A stretch of 64,000 nucleotides of DNA from Rhytidiadelphus loreus. Lineage: Eukaryota > Streptophyta > Bryopsida > Hypnales > Hylocomiaceae. Shown here piece after piece: positions 38,783-51,700 of this stretch. The notes under the pieces were generated by a model that was given only the letters and a program-made list of their open reading frames with translations, ran no database searches and was not told the origin of the DNA. The stretch is taken from NCBI GenBank assembly GCA_947034895.1, contig OX344763.1:30999025-31063024 (forward strand), written 5' to 3'. Position numbers and translations under genes: made by a program. Within the stretch, counting starts at the first letter, position 1, and each line of letters opens with the position of its first letter.

Positions 38783-41700
38783 TCAGTACATCAGTTTCCA
38801 GGACAACTTTCTAAAGAGGAACAGCATTAGTGCACACATGTAAGAAGTGATAGACGACTCACATGCAGCATCTCCTTCTAGAGGTATAACAACTTCACAC
38901 ACTCCAGCATCCCGACCATTTGTTACGCCCTCCTGATTCACTTGTTCACAGGCAAGTATCTCTTGATCAAATAGTCGGGTAAGTTGCTCCTGAATTGATG
39001 TCCTTAGACTTGATGCTTCAGTCGCAAGAAACCAGTCACGACCAAACTGCAAACCAAGACAAGATATTCTCATATTCTTCAAAAAAGAAAAGATACTCTC
39101 ATCAACATATACTCTCATACTCTTCAAACAATAAAGAGACAAAATTCTCTACCTGGGAACCGACCTCAACAACCCAACACTCTACAAATTATATTGATAA
39201 TGCCAAAAAAGATAAATGTGAAAAAACAACAAGTGATAGCAAACTGCAAAAGAGTTCATTATTGACAAAAAAGGATCAATGCTTCACGAGAAGATCGAAG
39301 AAACATCTCTACAAATGCAGCAGAACATTGCTGACACTTGAAGTCATAAACTTGTGAACTTACCACGCCTAGATCTTTCCAGTTTCCGTCGAGATCACTA
39401 TACTTCAATCTGTGAGGAGCTTGTTCTACAAACTTTCGGATGTAGTGTAGTAGAAAGAGGCCACAGTCTGATTCATTCTCTTGCAATGGAACCTGATATG
39501 CACAAATAGAAATTAAATTAACTTGATCATGTACTTCTTCCATATAGACAGCAAATTTAGTTCAACCAAAAGCCTCCTAATGAGCAATTTTGGGTAACGA
39601 CAGAACAAACTGACGACATACAGATCGTATTGAAAACAAGCTACAAACAATCTATAAGCAGACGCAGAAGATAATTGTCCTCATATGTGGGCATCAATAC
39701 ATTGAAATTTCAACAGCGTGAGATTTCCACAAGTTGACCATACAATTAAAAAACACCTCGGATGTAGGGATGACTTGCAAACAAACACGATTATCCAATC
39801 AAAGTGGTACCGGACCAGACCAATATCATCTAAGAGGTTTGATAACAGATAAACTCTCAAATTTATGGTTGAAATGGTCTCGAAAAGTTAAAACTGATGT
39901 ACGACACGTACCGGGACCTTTTTACAAGGAATGTTATCAGCTTTCAAGTTCGGGATTGTTTGGAAGCATTCATCACCCATGTGTTCGCCTATATCGACAC
40001 TGTGCTTCCACTCTGCCACTAGGTAACTGCAAGACATTAAAAAAACCCAATAGTGAATGAAAACAAAAATTCAAGGTGTTCTGATCAAATAAAGAGTTCT
40101 GTAAACTTCAGAAGTTGAAAGCACCAATCTCAAACCAAAAAAATCTCTGGGTCGAGGTCACAATCAATCATACACTAGCAGACAAAACAGGATTCCAAGT
40201 ATTTGGGAGCACATTCACACCAGATCGAGGTTGCATCAGATCGATCTGATTGCAAGAAAGTTCTTCAACGTAAAGATGAGTATACTATCATTAACGATAC
40301 ATGACCATTTTTCAAGTTCAAGGATATACAGTACTTCAGGTGCCTCACCTTCTTAGCAGTCGAAACACGCGTTGACTATCGTGTCCATGTGTCATGGAAT
40401 CAAGATGAATGATGCACCGCTCACTTTTGCCTCCTTTGTCGTCAGAAAAGCTGATAATTGCAAGACTCCAATGCAACCTGCAATCGGCATGCTTGAGCCT
40501 CGGATGGTGACTAGAACTTGAAAGTGCTGCACCAAAGAGGATGAACAATGACACAACCCATCACAATCTGAGGGCCTGAATATTCGCCATTGCTTACTTG
40601 TCATGAATAGGTACGAAAAGGTACTTCTTTTCAAATATGTTCGTCCCTTTCGTCCACTTCCGTAATTTCGAAAAATCAGCCCCGCCCTTCTTTTTCTGAT
40701 AAAAATGCAGACTTGTCAGAACCTGAAACCACAGCATACTTATCCTTCCCCCTTTATGACTGCCTCACCCACATGCGGCTGTGTCTATCGAATCGTTGGA
40801 TATAATTGAAAAGAAACTAAATACTGAACATTTAAAGAACGTGTACACAACGCTGTCAAGTTTTTGTTAAGTGCACCCAGGTCCAGATGAAGTTTCTGCA
40901 TACCTGTGCACTAACCACTTCACTCAGTTTCTTGTAAAAGAAGCTGTTAAAGAAGTGAAAGCGTTGCCTTCCATTTGAACCAAGAAACTCGTCCCTTTGA
41001 ATGTACCTGAACAAACAATAATACCTGTTAATGATTAACCTTTGATCTCATACTCAGGTCTTGAATTGATTATGGCCATGTGACTAGACCAAGGATCCTT
41101 GAAACTTGATATTGCTCATGCAAAGATTTCTCTTCTTATAACTTAGTGTTGCTCACGCAAAGAATTACAGTAACTTGATGTTGATCACACGTGCGAGTAA
41201 CAAGTCTCCCACTGTCTCATTATAATGTAAACGATTGTCATTCCTGAGGGATAAACACACGAATAACTCACTTGATGTAAAAATCAATGATAGTATCATT
41301 GAGAAACTCCATAGGATCAAGCCTTTGCAGATCTGCTGGCAATATCTCCACTGCGTCTGGATCGGTCCTGTATTGCTTAAGCATATATGATGTTAGGAAG
41401 GACATATTAAAAGCTGATGAGCTTCTTAACTAGATCACAACTTCATTAGCAATTCGTCAATAGCCTGCAAAACGGAAACCATATAGAAATCTGATCTCTG
41501 TTCAGGTACCTTGAAGGATAAGCAATTCTGTATCCCTCCAGTCTGCAAACAGGCAAACACAGACCAACAGAAGGTTATGATCGACTACTCCACATGGCTC
41601 TTAATATGTCCTGCCGTAATCATTAGAAAATATTCATAATGTCTCCTTTCTCATCTCATCTGTCAAAAGCAAAATGAGACGTTGTACCTTGAAAACATAG

Positions 41701-44700
41701 CAACAAACTGAGCATTTTACTGACCGCAACAAAAATCGCTGCCACCATTGGGCTTCAAACACATGAACTTCCCTACAAACCAAACTAGAAGCGTTCTACA
41801 TTGATGTCAGAATTCAGAGCTCCAAAGCAACATTTTCTGTTCTTTGAAATAGGGAAAATTAATTAGAAATCAATAAAAAAAAACCATACCACATAAAAGT
41901 TCCAATCGTTTAGATTAGCAAGTATTAATCATATTTTGGAAAACACAATTTTAGAAAATTAGTTTTAATGATTGAATCTCTGAACACTTAAATTAAGAAA
42001 ATATTAAACAAAGCATTTCAAATATTACCTTCTTTTGTAAGTGCTCCGGAGACCCACGCGGCGAGGCATGTCGTTACTTGAACTTTTCAGAGCAGATCCA
42101 CTGACTACTTGAGCCTTTTCATCATCGTCAGAGGAATCGATCTCCATAGCTGTATCCTGGTTTAAAAAGAGATTAGAACTCTGTTGTCCGAGAAAGATCA
42201 TTGAAAAAATCTGTCAAATGAAACCCTCTGACAGCGATTGACCATTGGATGAAGGACTACTTCGGTGAGCCCCAGTCGTTCTTCACCATGCTGATTATCA
42301 CCTTGATTTCTCTCACCTACCCCAAAAATTAAACGAGTTTATGGTGTCTTCATTTTTCTCCGTCAAGAAGTATATAAGTATGTCAAGAATTTACATACAG
42401 TAGCCTATCTCCGTTCATAGTGAATGAGAGTTCTTGTAGAGACAGACCCCTGCCTAAATGCAAGTTGTTTATATTAAAATATAAACTGGTCTCAGATCAG
42501 GTTTACCTCACAATTCTGGGTGACACAAATAAAAGCATGCAGCGGATCACTGTGGTGGAATATAGGCTTACCGGTGTTCCGCCAATAGTATCTGTCTGAC
42601 GTGCTCGCTTCCGACTAATCTTCCCTACCGCTTTCGCATCTGGAGTCTATGGTTTGCCCGGATAGGAAAACTTATTAATCATAAGTAGCTGTAAAGGAGT
42701 ATGACCAGGACCTAGATCGTGAATAAGGAGGAATGCAATGAAAGAGAAATACGAGCCCGTACAACCTCTAAAACCTTGACAGCGAACACTAGCAGTTCAC
42801 CCACCCATACAAAGCGAAGAGACAGAAGCTGAAGCGAAGCCCTCAAAAAGAGAAGAGTAAAGCGCATATAGACAATCAAGCGCGAGAGAGTGTATATGTA
42901 AGACGAAACTCACCTTAAGATCACTGTCCAAATGAAAAGAAGGATCAGGCATCTTTGCCTTCCTCCTACATTCACAGAAGCAGAAGCAATTAAAGCAGAA
43001 GCATATGGCAGAAAACAATGAAAGTCTCGCAAAAGATAACCATACACCATATCAAGAATTCTGCATGACTAGCAAACTTCAATTGACTGGATGGAATGAC
43101 ATGCCATTACAAAACCCTTGACACAACCATTACAAATCATCTTATTCAATCAATACCTACATTACTGGAAAGATGATGCATAAAGCTTACCGACACACTG
43201 AACAATAAAGTCCATCTTTCCCAGGAACGGGATTCAGGTAGGAGGTCTTTTTACAAGAGACGCAACTCCCACCTTGGTCACATTGATTCGACGTCAATAA
43301 CTCTCGACTAGAGGGTCCTGCTTGCTCCCCAGATGATACACGAGTTGTCCTTTCCACAGATGAGGCTCCTCTTTCTGGTGATGGAGACTGACTGATAATT
43401 TCAGATAATACTATAGATTTTCCATTCTTGCATGAAGCAGATTTGAAATCGGCAAGAAGTGAAGATCCAGTCGGAGAGTGCAAAGAAGCTTTTGTTGATA
43501 AGCTCTCTGTCTGTACATCCAATCAAGTTTCTCAGACGCGGTAGTTGGTTTCTCATGTCATAAACATAGGGCCATCTCATATCTGTAACCGGATACATGA
43601 ATGTGGAATAGGTAATTCCAATCATCAAGAATCTTATAAGGATCTGCAAGAACTTATAGAACTTATAGAACATTTTTATATCAAACCATTATCGACTTAT
43701 CTGTCTGTGACTAAAGCAGAGGAGTAAAGACTAATATCTGCGCCACTAAAACAAAAACGCAGCGAAACTGGTTTAAACACTCTAACTACCTTGGCGGTAG
43801 AGCAAGTGCCAAACCCCCCGATTAACTCAGGTTGCGTCGTCGCCCTTGTTCCACACCTCGTTTGCACGTCCCCAAACGTGTCAGGAGCTGTGTGATACAA
43901 AGAGATCAGCAAATGTTCTCAAGCTGTGTGAAGAAAGAGGAATGTATGTAAAGTACGAGAGGAGCATCAAGAATAGTTATCTTGAACAAAAGTCAAACTA
44001 CACAATTAAGAAAACTCCCTAAACATTAGCCCTCAAAGAAAAAAGAAAAAAAAGTCCACGCACGATACCTGTAACGAGAATCTCGATGTCCAGTGACTTA
44101 CGAATAGATGCCTGGGAAAAAAATTCGGTAGTGAGATACAAGTGGAATGCAACAAACAAAACTGACCACCTTAAAACAAAAATACATGATTTCAAAGTAA
44201 AACCAAATCACTGCTCTCTTACTGCCGCACAGGTCAGGTCAAATTCTATGATACCTATTTTTTATCACACACTCGTCAGGCTTGCATTTAGCCAACTCTC
44301 GAACTTCCAGACACGACTACTTACAAAACGAAGGCAGAAATCTGGATTCTTCATAACTTCATAATAACTAGATGAACTTACACCCTCCTCTGATCGTCAT
44401 TCTCATTCAGAGAGTCTGCCTCATGCATAAAATTGGAAATACCAGAGGTCGAATAACATCAATTCCGGTTTAGTTCACCCTAATATCCAAGTGTACCATA
44501 ATGCAATCACAAGAGCGAGTAAAATCAGAAACACATCACACATTTGGAAAACCAGAAAAAACTCCACGTACCGACAGAGAACGCTTCATTCGCCTGGACT
44601 CCTCCTCGTTCTTCAAGTTCTGCAGATATTTTGTAAATTTGGCCCCGTCATCTGGTAAGTTCAGATGATTACCCATCGAAACATAGTGTTCGTACTTCGC

Positions 44701-45585
44701 AATATCATCCTCCAGTTGTGTATCGGAAAGGTTTTTAAATTTCTCCGCCTTAGAGTCTCTGTCTTCAGGCTCGGGTCCATCTGAGTCATCCCCAGAACAC
44801 TCTACATCCACGGGGGGGGAATAACCTATCATTTTGGAGAAATTAGCAAATGAAGAGTCTGCTAGTATCAGGCAAAGGAGCAAACGCACCACACCAAGCA
44901 GTATCATCCAATGCAGCCCGGACTAAATCTAGAGGCTAGAAAAAGTACGAAACCTCCCTCGAACTAACATGGTCACTTGGCAAAATACTTATTGTAGACC
45001 TTAAAAATTATGCTCAACGCCAACGATCGATGCGTCACACTTCAAAACGTGAAAGAAAACGTGCATAAAAATACGAAAAGCCTCTAATGATTTGCAAGTC
45101 TCCCCCTCTCCAAGAGAACATCGCCAAACAAGCAATCTGTCTTTCCCGCCTCCTTAAAAACTACTACAGGCGCCTTGGAACTCGCTTCCTACCACCAAAA
45201 AAAAAACACGCAAATGCTAATTGAAAAATTGCGCACAATGCAGCACCTTAAAAAGTGAATAAAGCTGCAACACCGAAATTGCAAGCGAAAATTTTCTTTG
45301 CAACGTCGGTGCAGCGCAAGAAGATTTGCGCTCGCAACAGAATTGCGAAACGCGTCTCGTTAGGTCTTCACGTCGACACTGGCTTACCTTGGTTTGGCTC
45401 GGCGATGGAAGGCCGTCCCATTGATGGAAGGACGACGCCGGTGCATCTTCCGGGTATCTCAGGGTTTCGTGATTTAATGGGGCCGGGCCGGTTCCATCTT
45501 TGCCAACTGCTCTGATGCCGGGTATCTTAACTGGGGCAGCATTATTTTTCATGGAGGGCACGTGTTCCTTCAATGGTTCAGACAT
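38783..45585 (-). CDS. SUMO-specific protease, OTS1/OTS2 (ULP1c/d)-like, 17 exons
   Basis: A cysteine protease (peptidase C48) that removes SUMO from nuclear proteins. Exons on the minus strand, phase-consistent: 45585-45388, 44922-44572, 44419-44384, 44111-44069, 43887-43790, 43510-43191, 42965-42914, 42646-42572, 42156-42029, 41542-41510, 41367-41272, 41006-40916, 40722-40598, 40477-40349, 40026-39912, 39492-39364, 39046-38783 (760 codons). The catalytic core shows VEILPADLQRLDPMEFLNDT, HFFNSFFYKKL, KYLFVPIH, catalytic His in LHWSLAIIS, Asp in IIHLDS, and Gln and Cys in VPLQENESDCGLFLLHYI. The exon-2 coiled stretch (LSDTQLEDDIAKYE to LKNEEESRR) corresponds to the OTS1/OTS2 N-terminal helix, which favours OTS over the ESD4 or ULP2 types. 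A basic run KISRKRARQ could be a nuclear signal. Acidic EIDSSDDDE may bind SUMO. Exons 1, 2 (start) and 3 are the least certain. Confidence 0.88.
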
Positions 45586-46974
45586 TCAATTCATGGAATT
45601 CATCTACATTTTTCAATGGCATTATAGCTTGCAATCTTAAAAAGAGTGATGTAGGGGCTATTTGCATCCATCCATATGAAGATTATGGATGAAACACATT
45701 TTATTCATCTAGTTACATTGTCATTCACAAACACATCCTACCAAAATAATATCCTACCAATATGTGATAAGTGTGAGTAACATATTGTAATAAAACCAAT
45801 GATATAATAGTGACTCTATGAATGCCTCAACACTATCACTACTGCATCCAAACACATGAATGATATACAATAAAACTCATCTCCAATCAACACTAACATG
45901 ACAAGATATGAATACGTCTTGCCCAGAACTCCACTGAGAGGTTTGCAAGACAACGTACAACCCTCAATGCAACACAAAGCTTGATAATGGCTAGAATACT
46001 AATTTATGACACAATTTAATAGCTGTAGAATTGAAGTGGATATTGTAAGTTAATGCAACTACACCAAGTGGCCTATGACACTTGTCACAACAACCAAGTG
46101 ACTTTGAAAACATTGACACTAATGCAAAAAACACCTACAACATTACTAACACTTGACATTAACAACATCTATAGCAACAAAAAGAAATAAATGCCCACAC
46201 ATATGATGCATATACAAATGTAGTAAGTGGGATAGCAATATCCATTTTCAAAACCCTAGCCCTTTTAGTGTTGAAGCTCCTTTCATGCTAGCAAAATAAT
46301 ACCCCCTAATAAGCCCTTGAAAATACCAACTGTAAAAACTCAATAGAAAGCTATGACAACTCACCACCCTTTGCAACACAACATGGACACAACCATTGAC
46401 TGACAATGATTTTTTGTAGTCATGTACTCAATGTTTAAAAATGTCCCCTTGTGGAACAAATATCACACAAAACCATAGTGGCAATGCCCTTGGCACTTCC
46501 ATACAATGTACATTTCAACCTAAGTGAGATATGGAAATGACTAGCATCAATTGGACCATCAATATGTGGTTAATTTGTTAATGTCAGTTAGTGCCATTTC
46601 TGAGTTGATTGTGAGGAAGTATCACATTCTTTGTAATAAGACAAATGATTTTTAAGGGGGATACGTAGCAAAAACTCATTAGTCATTCAGATTTTCATTA
46701 AGCCTTTATGTATTTAAGTAGTGCCCTTGAAATTGAAAAAACCACAAATTCAAAAATTTGCATTTCAAGCTCATGTGAAGTTTGAAAGTGGCATTTCAAA
46801 ATTGAATGCTAAAAACAATTGCATTTGAAGTGAATGAGAAGTTCAAAAGTCACATTTGGGTATCATTGTATTCAAAATAATGCATTCCAAGTGAACGAGA
46901 AGTTCAAAAGTCGCATTTGCAAAACTACATGCTGAAAACAACAATTGTATGTGATATGAGTGTAATGCTGAGAA
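45586..46974. other. Intergenic, probable promoter of the SUMO protease gene
   Basis: 1.4 kb of AT-rich DNA lies between the protease start and the stop of the HUH-endonuclease pseudogene, both on the minus strand. No open frame of note was found. The segment 45.65-45.78 kb weakly resembles the 23.7/30.3-kb repeat. Confidence 0.45.
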
Positions 46975-47150
46975 CTACACTACCAAACAGTTCTCTACGT
47001 CAAGTTCTTCCGAAAACACCAGTATATACATGTGAGTTGCGAGCGCCTCAGGATCTTGGTCTAGAACAATATCCGGCAAGTTTGCATTAGAGGGAGCCGG
47101 ATCTTCACTGTCATTGATGATAATGATGTCGTTTTGGTCTCGATCATCTG
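46975..47150 (-). CDS. Terminal exon of the HUH endonuclease gene: acidic tail with SUMO-interaction-like motif
   Basis: The acceptor TTGTTGCAG precedes this exon. It joins in phase (split GCA codon) and ends in TAG at 46977-46975. The tail begins ADDRDQNDIIIINDSEDPAP, in which four consecutive Ile between Asp/Asn and a Ser-Glu-Asp acidic stretch match the consensus of a SUMO-interacting motif. A second hydrophobic-acidic patch (PDIVLDQDPE) follows. The exon belongs to the pseudogene above. SUMO binding is inferred from consensus only. Confidence 0.55.
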
Positions 47151-47268
47151 CTGCAACAAAAGAATTACGTAAATTAAGTTGTCAAAAACAAGTACTTGAG
47201 TGCAAAACCTGCAAAATTGCAAGAAGAATATAAAACAATAGAAACCCACACTTTTTAAACATATTTAC

Positions 47269-47860
47269 CTTGAACAATGTAATCGTGTTGTGCACCCTCT
47301 CGTGCATCGTCAAGGTGTGTAGCAAGCCACTGCCGCCCCAAATCAATAAGGCAGGAACTTGGATTTGTGTGCTCAATGAAAATTTGAGTCACATCATCCA
47401 TTTCAACAGTATGCGGATTCATCATACACTTCCAGAGCGATGAAGCCCTATTGTATTGCATGCTACCTTGACGGACTGGCAGAACCCAAGAAGTTGAGGG
47501 AATGTATTGTCCTGAACGCAACATTATCAAGAGAGTGCTTGGAAGAGTATTGCCCAATTGTTTCCTCAACTTGTACCTACAATACGTCGCGACCCTCTCC
47601 ATGAGATTGGTGTGAGTGAGAACAATTTTGTTCTTTGCAAATGGAGTACCGTACTTGATGTCTTCAATTTGTTCATTTGTCACATTCCTGTGAACACATT
47701 GAAAATGGTCTTCACCTTTATCTTTGATACAATATCCGAGCATGCCAATGAAGGTATGGAGCCCAGTGTTACGAAGAGTGTTTGTGAGAATGTGGTGGCC
47801 CACTCGGGCCTTCTTAGCATCATCCCATCCAAGATATGTCTTTAGACATTTGGTGGCCAT
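47269..47860 (-). CDS. Surviving open 3' portion of the HUH endonuclease gene (exon before the intron)
   Basis: This is the longest intact piece, 197 codons from the internal ATG to the donor AAG|GTAAAT. It carries the YxxK motif but lacks the HUQ motif, which lies upstream of the in-frame TGA, so a protein started here could not be a complete nuclease. It continues in phase into 47150-46975. Start and end are given in transcript order; on the plus strand the range is 47269-47860. Confidence 0.55.
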
Positions 47861-47956
47861 GACTGTTGAAGTAGTGAAAAGTCAACACACCATTTGCATG
47901 TGGAATCTGCACATAGTCCCTCTTCTTTCAATGGAGCAAAGACTTGAAAGGCACTC

Positions 47957-47961
47957 CTTCT
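47957..47961. repeat. Target site duplication of the copia element, left copy (CTTCT)
   Basis: CTTCT lies immediately left of the LTR start TGTTGAGAAT and is repeated at 54341-54345 immediately right of the other LTR. Five bp is the usual Ty1/copia target duplication. Confidence 0.95.
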
Positions 47962-48183
47962 TGTTGAGAATATAAAATGAAACAAAATCAAAGACACTCA
48001 AAGTACACTCAAAAGAATACTTTAACTTCATAAGTGTTTGAAGTATATACAATAGAAGAATAGGAGAGAGACAATGAATAGTTGTCTTTTCCTATTCATC
48101 AAAGAAGATTCCCATTAATCCTCATGACACGTGTCACTCACCATTATGGTGAGCGTTCACATTAGAAACTACGTTTCTTAACA
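47962..48183 (-). repeat. 3' LTR of the copia element (222 bp)
   Basis: Begins tgttgagaat and ends tttcttaaca on the plus strand. It contains a TATA-like tatatac core and a perfect small hairpin ctcaccat-t-atggtgag. It is 219/222 identical to the other LTR. Confidence 0.97.
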
Positions 48184-48196
48184 CTCCTCCTCGCTC
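48184..48196 (-). promoter_or_regulatory. Polypurine tract of the copia element
   Basis: The minus strand reads gagcgaggaggag immediately before the 3' LTR, as required for plus-strand DNA priming. Confidence 0.8.
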
Positions 48197-48239
48197 AGCA
48201 TAATATGAGTAAAATATTATAAAATAATAATCTAATATA

Positions 48240-48560
48240 AACTAGCCGATGGTATGTATAAAATCAATCAAAAACCAGTCGTTGTCGCCAAGTCATAGAC
48301 TTGGTCGGCTAGTTTCGTAAGTCAGTGGTCAACCGATCGGTCCGAGGTTCGATACTCGTTGGCCTCGTAGACTGATTTGGAAAACTCATGGCTTGGCATT
48401 GCTAGTGAGGCAGGAATAAACAGCCGACCCGCTACCCTACCCCTGAGCTGTGATGTGACAAGATGTAGGGCACCCTAAAATGGTTAACAAGCTCTAGCAC
48501 TGATCATAAACCGTGGTTCTCACCACGACCCCTACCTTTTGTATGTAATTTCCGTAATCT
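48240..48560. other. Copia 3' non-coding region with a tRNA/SINE-like segment
   Basis: Between the pol stop and the 3' LTR lies a stretch with a B-box-like gaggttcgatactc (near 48.35 kb) preceded by 'tagtttcgtaagtcagtgg', loosely A-box-like. This could be a SINE carried by the element. No target duplication or A tail was found. Confidence 0.3.
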
Positions 48561-48745
48561 CGTGAGTTTAAGGTTGCTGCCTCATTAAAACCTTATCTGG
48601 AAAAACCTTGATTATAATCAAGGACAAAACCACAGATGAAGGAAAAAGAGTACAACACCTTTATTAATCCATTCTCGTAGTAAAATCCAATGGAAAAAAA
48701 CTATGGAACGATATCAAAAGGTTTACAAATTTTCATAAAGAAAAC

Positions 48746-51700
48746 TTATTGAATCTTTTGCTCTAAAATATTAAGTCGCCGCATACCAATGTGATGAATA
48801 AGTCGGCGATGAATAGGTAATGGAAGAGTCTTAGTGAAGAGATCAGGAAGATTATTAGCTGATGATACTTTCTTGATTTTTAGGGCCTTGATAGTAATCA
48901 AATCATGTATAAAATTAAAATACTTCGAATCAATATGTTTTGTTCGGTCACCTTTAACAAAACCTACTTGCATTTGTGCAACACAAGCACTGTTGTCTTC
49001 ATGTAAGACAGTTGGAGAATCATCATATGACAATCCACAATTTGTTAGAATAAACTTGTCAATTGATCGTAGCCAAATACACTCTCGAGATGCTTCATGT
49101 AAAGCGATAATTTTTGCATGGTTAGAAGATGTAGCAGTAATGGTTTGCTTCATTGATTTCCAAGAAATTGCAGCTCCATGTCGTAAGAAAACATAACCCG
49201 TTTGTGATTTGGATGTTGCTGGATCAAATCTATATCCAGCATCAGCATATCCAACCAATGTTGGATTTGCAGATCGAGTGTAATGAAGTCCCAAATCTTC
49301 AATTCCTTTCAAGTAACGGAAAAGATGTTTGATTCCATTCCAATGGCGAAGTGTCGGCCGAGAACTATGCCTTGCAAGGACACTAACTACAAATGCAATA
49401 TTAGGCCTTGTGGATGTAGCCAAATACAATAGTGCTCCGACCGCTGCGAGGTATGGATATTGTTCACATAATGTTTCCTCCTCTTCTTCGCAAGGGCGAT
49501 ACGGATCATCATCTTTGATACTTCGACCAACCATAGGTGTAGATAAAGGATAAGCGTCAATCATATTGAATCTTTTAAGGATTCGATTAGTATAAGTAGA
49601 TTGAGATAGAAAAATGCTGCCATCTTGCATATGTAGAACTTGTAAACCAATGCAAAAAGAAGTTTTGCCAAGTAATTTCATTTCAAACTCGCGAATAAGA
49701 AACTGAGTAGCAGCAGTACATGCAGATTTGGTACCCACAAGGTTCAAATCATCAACGTAGACAACAATAATTACAAATCCATCTTTGTCTCTTTTTATAA
49801 AGAGACATGGAAGTAATGCATCATTTATGAAATGATGTTCAATAAAAAATTGCTGCAGTCGTTGATACCACATACGTCCAGACTGTTTAAGACCATACAA
49901 TGCGCGTTGTAATTTCACCCCACGATGTTTTCCAGAGATAAGTGGATTTGGGCTGGTGGTTTCAAGACCAGGAGGAATTTTCATATAAATATTTGCATGA
50001 AGTGAGCCATAAGATAGGTTGTAACAACATCCATAAGATACATCTCAAGAATGGCATGAACTGCCATTCCGAGAAGATATCGGAATGTAATAGTGTCTAT
50101 AATTGGTGAATACGTGATATTGTAATGAATGCCAAACTTTTGTATAAATCCTTGAGCAACAAGACGAACTTTGTAGCGAATAATCTGACCTTTGTCATTT
50201 CGTTTGCGTATAAAAACAAGTTTGTATCCAATAGGTCGTGAGTTAAGATTATTCACGATAGGTCCAAAGACTTGTCTCTTACGCAAAGATTCATATTCCT
50301 CCTCAATAGCAGTTTTCCACTTGAGCTAGTTAGAGCGATTCATCGCTTCTTCAATAGTACGTGGCTCATGATCATCTTTCTCGCAAGAAAGATGTTCTAC
50401 AATCATAGAAATGAAATTTTCATCCATGTCAATACTTGCTCTATCCCATATGTGGCCAGTACCGTAGTACATTACAGATAATTCTGTGTTCAAGTGAGAT
50501 ACATCTTCTTTAGAAGTAGATGAATGAATAAAATTGGAAGTGGTTGCTATAGATAGAGAAGGATTAGCAGCATCAGAGATTGTCTTGCGTTTGCATGGTT
50601 GCTTATCTGGTCCACGAGTCCGTTTGCTCAAAGATTGAGGAGTAGAAATAGTTGTAATATCTGGTACAAAAACTTGAGCAGGAAGATTTCGGGCTTCATT
50701 CAATGGAGTTTTTGTAATCCGTGGCGCATCATTAAAACCATCAGGAGTCTAATCCGCAATCTTTTGTAAATGCAAAATTTTGGCAACTTCAGTTTCAGCC
50801 AAGGATGATAGTGGATCAGGATTTGATGTAAGTGTTTGAGGTGCTTGAAATGTAATACCAGAAGAAGTCTCTGGAATAAATGCTCCTCCTCTTAAAGATG
50901 GAAATACGTCTTCTTCAAACCGACAGTTCGCAAAATGCGCACGAAGTAATGTACCAGTTGAAGGATTAATGTATCGAATAATGCTGGGAGAGTCAAATAC
51001 AACATAGATGTCTTCTTGGCGATGAGCGCCAATAGTATGACGTTGAGGTTCCGCAATTGGAACCCAAACACGGCATCCGAATACTCGCAAATGAGAGACA
51101 TTGGGAACTCGTCCTAAAAGAAGTTCTTGTGATGAAGCGATCTCTACAAATGAAGGACAAAGTCGAATCAAAGTTGCAGCATGTAGAACTGCATGCCCCC
51201 ACATGCATGCGGGCAAATTTGCATGTAAAAGCAAAGGCCTTGTAATAAGTTGAATTCGCTTGATGAAAGACTCCGCCAATCCATTTTGAGCATGTTCATA
51301 TGGAACTGAATATGTCAGATCAATTCCAGTAGCAATACAATAATCTTCAAAAGATTTGGATCGAAATTCTTGAGCATTATCCATCCGAAGCGTTTTGATT
51401 GGATAATCAGGAAAATGAGCTTTGAACCGGATAAGCATAGAAAGTAAATTGGCAAAAGCCAAATTTCTGGTTGATAGTAAAGAGACATGAGATTGTCTAC
51501 CTGATGCATCAATCAAAACCAAAAAATATCGAAATGGTCCAGACATGGGTGTTATAGGACCATAAATATCACCATGCAATCTCGAAAGCATTGGTGGTAA
51601 TTCACTAGGCAGCTTCCATAGAGATGGTCTGGCAATTAATTTGCCTTGTACACATGCTTGACATAGTGTCATTGAATTTACATCAGCGGGCTATAAATTA

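Noticed and set aside
38783..45585. Assignment as ULP2/SPF-type or ESD4-type SUMO protease
   Set aside because: The N-terminal coiled segment and the order of motifs fit OTS1/OTS2 better, though a family tree would be needed to settle it.
46975..47860. Reading the HUH gene as an integrated geminivirus-like sequence
   Set aside because: It has a spliced structure, no Walker A helicase region, and a body unlike geminivirus Rep as far as can be judged; a transposon-type origin is more likely.
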